From: Flavobacterium okayamense
Lineage (GTDB): Bacteria > Bacteroidota > Bacteroidia > Flavobacteriales > Flavobacteriaceae
Reading direction: 5' to 3'
DNA: 64,000 nucleotides
NCBI RefSeq assembly: GCF_019702945.1
Contig: NZ_AP024749.1
Coordinates: 1,240,001 to 1,304,000 of the forward strand
This document shows, piece by piece, positions 62,291 to 64,000 of the stretch. The notes beneath the pieces are model-generated. The model was not told the DNA's origin and did no database searches. It saw only the letters and a program-made list of their open reading frames with translations. The position numbers were made by a program, and so were the translations under genes. Position 1 is the stretch's first letter; every line of letters starts with the position of its first letter.

Positions 62291-64000
62291 CTACTCGTAA
62301 TTAATGTAATAAGGTTTACTGATTTGAAAGTCCGAAATGGATAAATCAGAATTTTCAAAAGAATTTGTTTTAAAAATATTATTTCCGTCAAAAGGAATAC
62401 TTGGATAGTAAGAGAAAGAAATTTGGAAACTATTAAAAACCAAGTAATCATTATTAATAAGAAATCCAATACTAAATTTTGAAAAAATAGGTGTCTTTAA
62501 AAATGAAACGTCATTGTTTATTAACGAACCAAATGTTGCGTTAAAATAAGGACTAAATCTAAAGCCATTCCAATTTCCAGGTGTATAAGTTTGTGTTTGT
62601 AAATTTAACACCCATTTTTGAGTTCCTGTAATAGGGCTGCTAAAGCCTTCTATTCCCATATTGTTGTTTAGCGTTAACAAATCTTTTTCAGAATTTAAAC
62701 GATTGTTGCCCCAAGTAAAACTTGGCTTGACAAATTGACGCATTTTCCATCTTCCTAATGGAATTAAATTAGTAAAATAATTGAATTCAAATTTTATTGC
62801 TGATTGTTCTGCTTTTCCGCTGTTAAAATATGAACCAAATTCAGTAGACCCACTTAAATAACCAAAAGAATATTTCCTGCCATAAGCAATTTTTGAACCT
62901 AGATATAATCGGTTAATTCCGAATTTTTCTTGATTTCCAAATGTTAATGCGTAGGTTTCTCCATAAGGAATATCTTCTATGATGTCGTAATTGAAAAGAA
63001 ATTTATCTTGATAATATTGACGCGAAGAAACACCAATTAACCCAATAATATTCTTCTCATTCGAATAATAATTATATAAATCAATTGTAGGTTCTGGTTT
63101 TCTTTTATAAATCCTCTTGTTGAATGTTAATGAAGTAATCAAACGTGTTGTTCGACTTTTATATGAGTTGTCATTATGAATTTTAAAAGAACGACCTATC
63201 CAATAATCCTCATATTGTGATTTTGTGTCTTGTACTACAATACTATCAGCAATAACTTGATCAAATGAATATTTTTGTGTTGCATTTTGAAAATTAGCAC
63301 CAAAAGCCCACTTTGTTAATGGCGAATAAAACCCTCTGTTAATACCAACTGTTCTGTTGCTATTTTTATCGAAATCATTATTGTAACGAAGATCAATTGA
63401 AATAAAAGTATTCTTAATATTGTTAATAGAATATCGAGATGAAATTGTTTTTTGATGATCTTCAAAACGATATTTATATGTTCCGCTTATTTGATGACCA
63501 AGACCTAATAGATTTCTTTCGGTTAGCTTAACATCTCCTTGGTTAGTAGATAAGTTTCCGTTTGGTAATAAGCTCCAAGAGTCTAAAACTTTCACAGAAA
63601 CATCAACAGTATCAGCTGAGTTTGTTGGTAAAATTTCAATTTGGGTTCGTCGTGTATACCTCTGGCGTCTAATTAAACGTTCAGATTCAACAATTTTTAA
63701 AGAATCATACTCTTCATATTCTTTAAATAATAACAAATTCTTTATTGTAAATTTTCGAGTTTTAATATGTGTCGAATTGCCAATTTTCTCGATTTTTTTC
63801 CTTGGTTTTTTCAAAGTGTCATTTAATGAATAACCAAAGGGATCATAACTATCTATATAAATATTACGAATAATTTTCCCTTTGTGTTTTATATGATTAA
63901 TTTCGGGTTTAGTATTTTTAGGAGAAACTTGAGAACTCGGCTTTTTTTGTAAAGCTCTCTTATTAAAAAACAAATGATAAAAGAATTCTGATGTTTTCGA
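62291..64000 (-). CDS. Outer-membrane barrel protein, BamA/TamA-like (5' end outside window)
   Basis: The frame is open to the right edge and continues past 64000, so the start is not visible. An N-terminal POTRA-like segment (KGKIIRNIYIDSYDPFG, then RRQRYTRRTQIEILPTNSADTVDVSVKVLDSWSLLP) precedes a barrel with alternating strands (LTERNLLGLGHQISGTYKYRF, and aromatic-rich ones to the end ISDFQISKPYYINYE). The segment VTGTQ/TLNNNMGIEGF resembles the conserved BamA barrel region. The role (outer-membrane assembly or lipid passage) is inferred from the fold. Confidence 0.7.
   Translation of the reverse strand, partial: SKTSEFFYHLFFNKRALQKKPSSQVSPKNTKPEINHIKHKGKIIRNIYIDSYDPFGYSLNDTLKKPRKKIEKIGNSTHIKTRKFTIKNLLLFKEYEEYDSLKIVESERLIRRQRYTRRTQIEILPTNSADTVDVSVKVLDSWSLLPNGNLSTNQGDVKLTERNLLGLGHQISGTYKYRFEDHQKTISSRYSINNIKNTFISIDLRYNNDFDKNSNRTVGINRGFYSPLTKWAFGANFQNATQKYSFDQVIADSIVVQDTKSQYEDYWIGRSFKIHNDNSYKSRTTRLITSLTFNKRIYKRKPEPTIDLYNYYSNEKNIIGLIGVSSRQYYQDKFLFNYDIIEDIPYGETYALTFGNQEKFGINRLYLGSKIAYGRKYSFGYLSGSTEFGSYFNSGKAEQSAIKFEFNYFTNLIPLGRWKMRQFVKPSFTWGNNRLNSEKDLLTLNNNMGIEGFSSPITGTQKWVLNLQTQTYTPGNWNGFRFSPYFNATFGSLINNDVSFLKTPIFSKFSIGFLINNDYLVFNSFQISFSYYPSIPFDGNNIFKTNSFENSDLSISDFQISKPYYINYE

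Noticed and set aside
62291..64000. Start of the barrel gene at 63973
   Set aside because: That codon is a TTG within a frame that remains open to the window edge; the upstream residues read through without a stop.

Overview
This AT-rich window looks like a contiguous, densely coded stretch of chromosome from a gliding member of the Flavobacteriaceae, probably Flavobacterium or a close relative. The indicators are: type IX secretion genes (porU tail, porV, gldKLMN); T9SS-type C-terminal sorting sequence on a secreted protease; Bacteroidetes-type promoters (TTG, about 20 bp, TAnnTTTG); weak ribosome-binding sites; and a fused hypoxanthine phosphoribosyltransferase/adenylate kinase. I saw no tRNA, rRNA, insertion sequence, prophage or CRISPR array, and no gene-free gap above 300 bp (the largest is 286 bp, at 58306-58591).

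Layout. 1-5788: tail of porU, porV, cdd, pdhA and pdhC. 5861-11019: an M28 peptidase, an SDR, a SprT-like protein, a small membrane protein with a cytochrome-oxidase-like His motif, a mannose-1-phosphate guanylyltransferase and a DUF389 protein, all forward. 11048-16990: an Mla-type ABC pair, two glycosyltransferases, a flippase and a FabH-like synthase, suggesting envelope polysaccharide and lipid work. 17123-21380: truncated haemoglobin, glycine decarboxylase and a UbiA-like membrane protein. 21363-24415: a cluster controlled by a GbsR/MarR regulator, with two copies of a palindromic operator. 24597-30557: a hypothetical gene, an M3 peptidase, purE, two small genes, purK and a helical protein.

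30657-34206: hpt-adk fusion, obgE and a T9SS-exported M43 protease. 34258-44381 (reverse): an orphan plug-domain protein, groEL, groES, secG, a TPR protein, lptE, a lipoprotein, a sigma-54-type activator, a YcxB-like protein and miaB. 44552-52991: topA, an arginase-fold protein that has lost its metal ligands, and the T9SS motor/ring operon gldK-gldL-gldM-gldN. 53058-58305: an FAD oxidoreductase, a DUF983 protein, an ABC-F ATPase, a GNAT-like protein and a DUF1761 protein. 58592-62290: a run of unknown membrane proteins and a small conserved protein, ending in a sensor-less histidine kinase and its NarL-type regulator. 62291 to the right edge: an outer-membrane barrel protein that runs off the window.

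How the genes work together. The strongest theme is protein export and gliding: PorU and PorV form the outer-membrane attachment side, GldKLMN the motor and ring, and the M43 protease is a likely cargo. The most promising little-described unit is 59153-62290, where a small soluble protein with a Cys-containing tail and two paralogous multi-pass membrane proteins precede a histidine kinase with no sensory domain. Other unusual items are the COX1-like motif in an about 150-residue protein, the degenerate arginase beside gldK, an evenly spaced TACGTA array, and a 30-bp palindrome that acts as a shared terminator and makes two unrelated convergent proteins end in the same four residues.
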